NCBI GenBank assembly: GCA_003511885.1
Contig: DOIX01000117.1
Coordinates: 1-5,269, forward strand
Reading direction: 5' to 3'
DNA length: 5,269 nucleotides
From: Cyanobacteria bacterium UBA11153
GTDB lineage: Bacteria; Cyanobacteriota; Cyanobacteriia; Cyanobacteriales; Coleofasciculaceae
The notes beneath the pieces were generated by a model. It made no database searches, had not been told where the DNA came from, and worked only from the letters and a program-made list of their open reading frames with translations. Below, piece by piece: positions 5,214 through 5,269 of this stretch (positions are counted from its first letter, which is position 1; each line of letters starts with the position of its first letter). Made by a program: the position numbers and the translations under genes.

Positions 5214-5269
5214 AATATTAAGCTGCTGCGCATTTAAACCCGATATTTTCAAGTTAGGGAAAAAGTCAT

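Noticed and set aside
5249..5269. ATG at the right edge (5267-5269, minus) as the start of the L,D-transpeptidase
   Set aside because: That ATG is out of frame and reaches a TGA after six codons.

Overview
This 5.3 kb window looks like chromosomal DNA from a cyanobacterium, probably a filamentous, Oscillatoriales-like one. Three lines of evidence support this. It carries ndhB, the NuoN-type subunit of the photosynthetic NDH-1 complex. It carries a zinc-independent, 100-residue ribosomal protein S14 of the cyanobacterial/chloroplast type. It also has five HIP1 octamers (GCGATCGC at 332, 1277, 3124, 3193 and 3640) and heptamer tandem repeats in the spacers, as is usual in filamentous cyanobacteria. 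The exact genus cannot be read from the sequence.

Layout from left to right: an AT-rich left edge with a possible end of a coding frame (3-128, +); aat, a short leucyl/phenylalanyl-tRNA-protein transferase (minus), with a perfect TATAAT and a structured leader; a divergent spacer; a 109-residue protein of unknown function (plus); a convergent spacer bounded by two heptamer arrays in inverted orientation; rpsN (minus) with a candidate promoter; a 240-bp spacer full of nested inverted repeats that ends in a textbook intrinsic terminator; ndhB (minus); a spacer with four copies of a 9-bp repeat between two T-tracts; a ~151-residue protein of unknown function (minus); a perfect hairpin; and a membrane-anchored L,D-transpeptidase (YkuD) gene (minus) whose frame runs open to the right edge.

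The genes do not form one pathway. aat, rpsN and ndhB are housekeeping genes that appear to be transcribed separately (protein N-end marking, 30S ribosome, photosynthetic/respiratory electron transport). The L,D-transpeptidase and the downstream unknown gene may form a two-gene unit, since they share a strand and lie about 70 bp apart, with only a hairpin lacking a U-tract between them. I see no CRISPR array, tRNA, rRNA, intact transposon, toxin-antitoxin pair or defence system. The most interesting material is noncoding: the aat leader, the inverted-repeat cluster at 2012-2129, the paired heptamer arrays and the 9-bp repeat block. None of this amounts to clear evidence for a new biological system.
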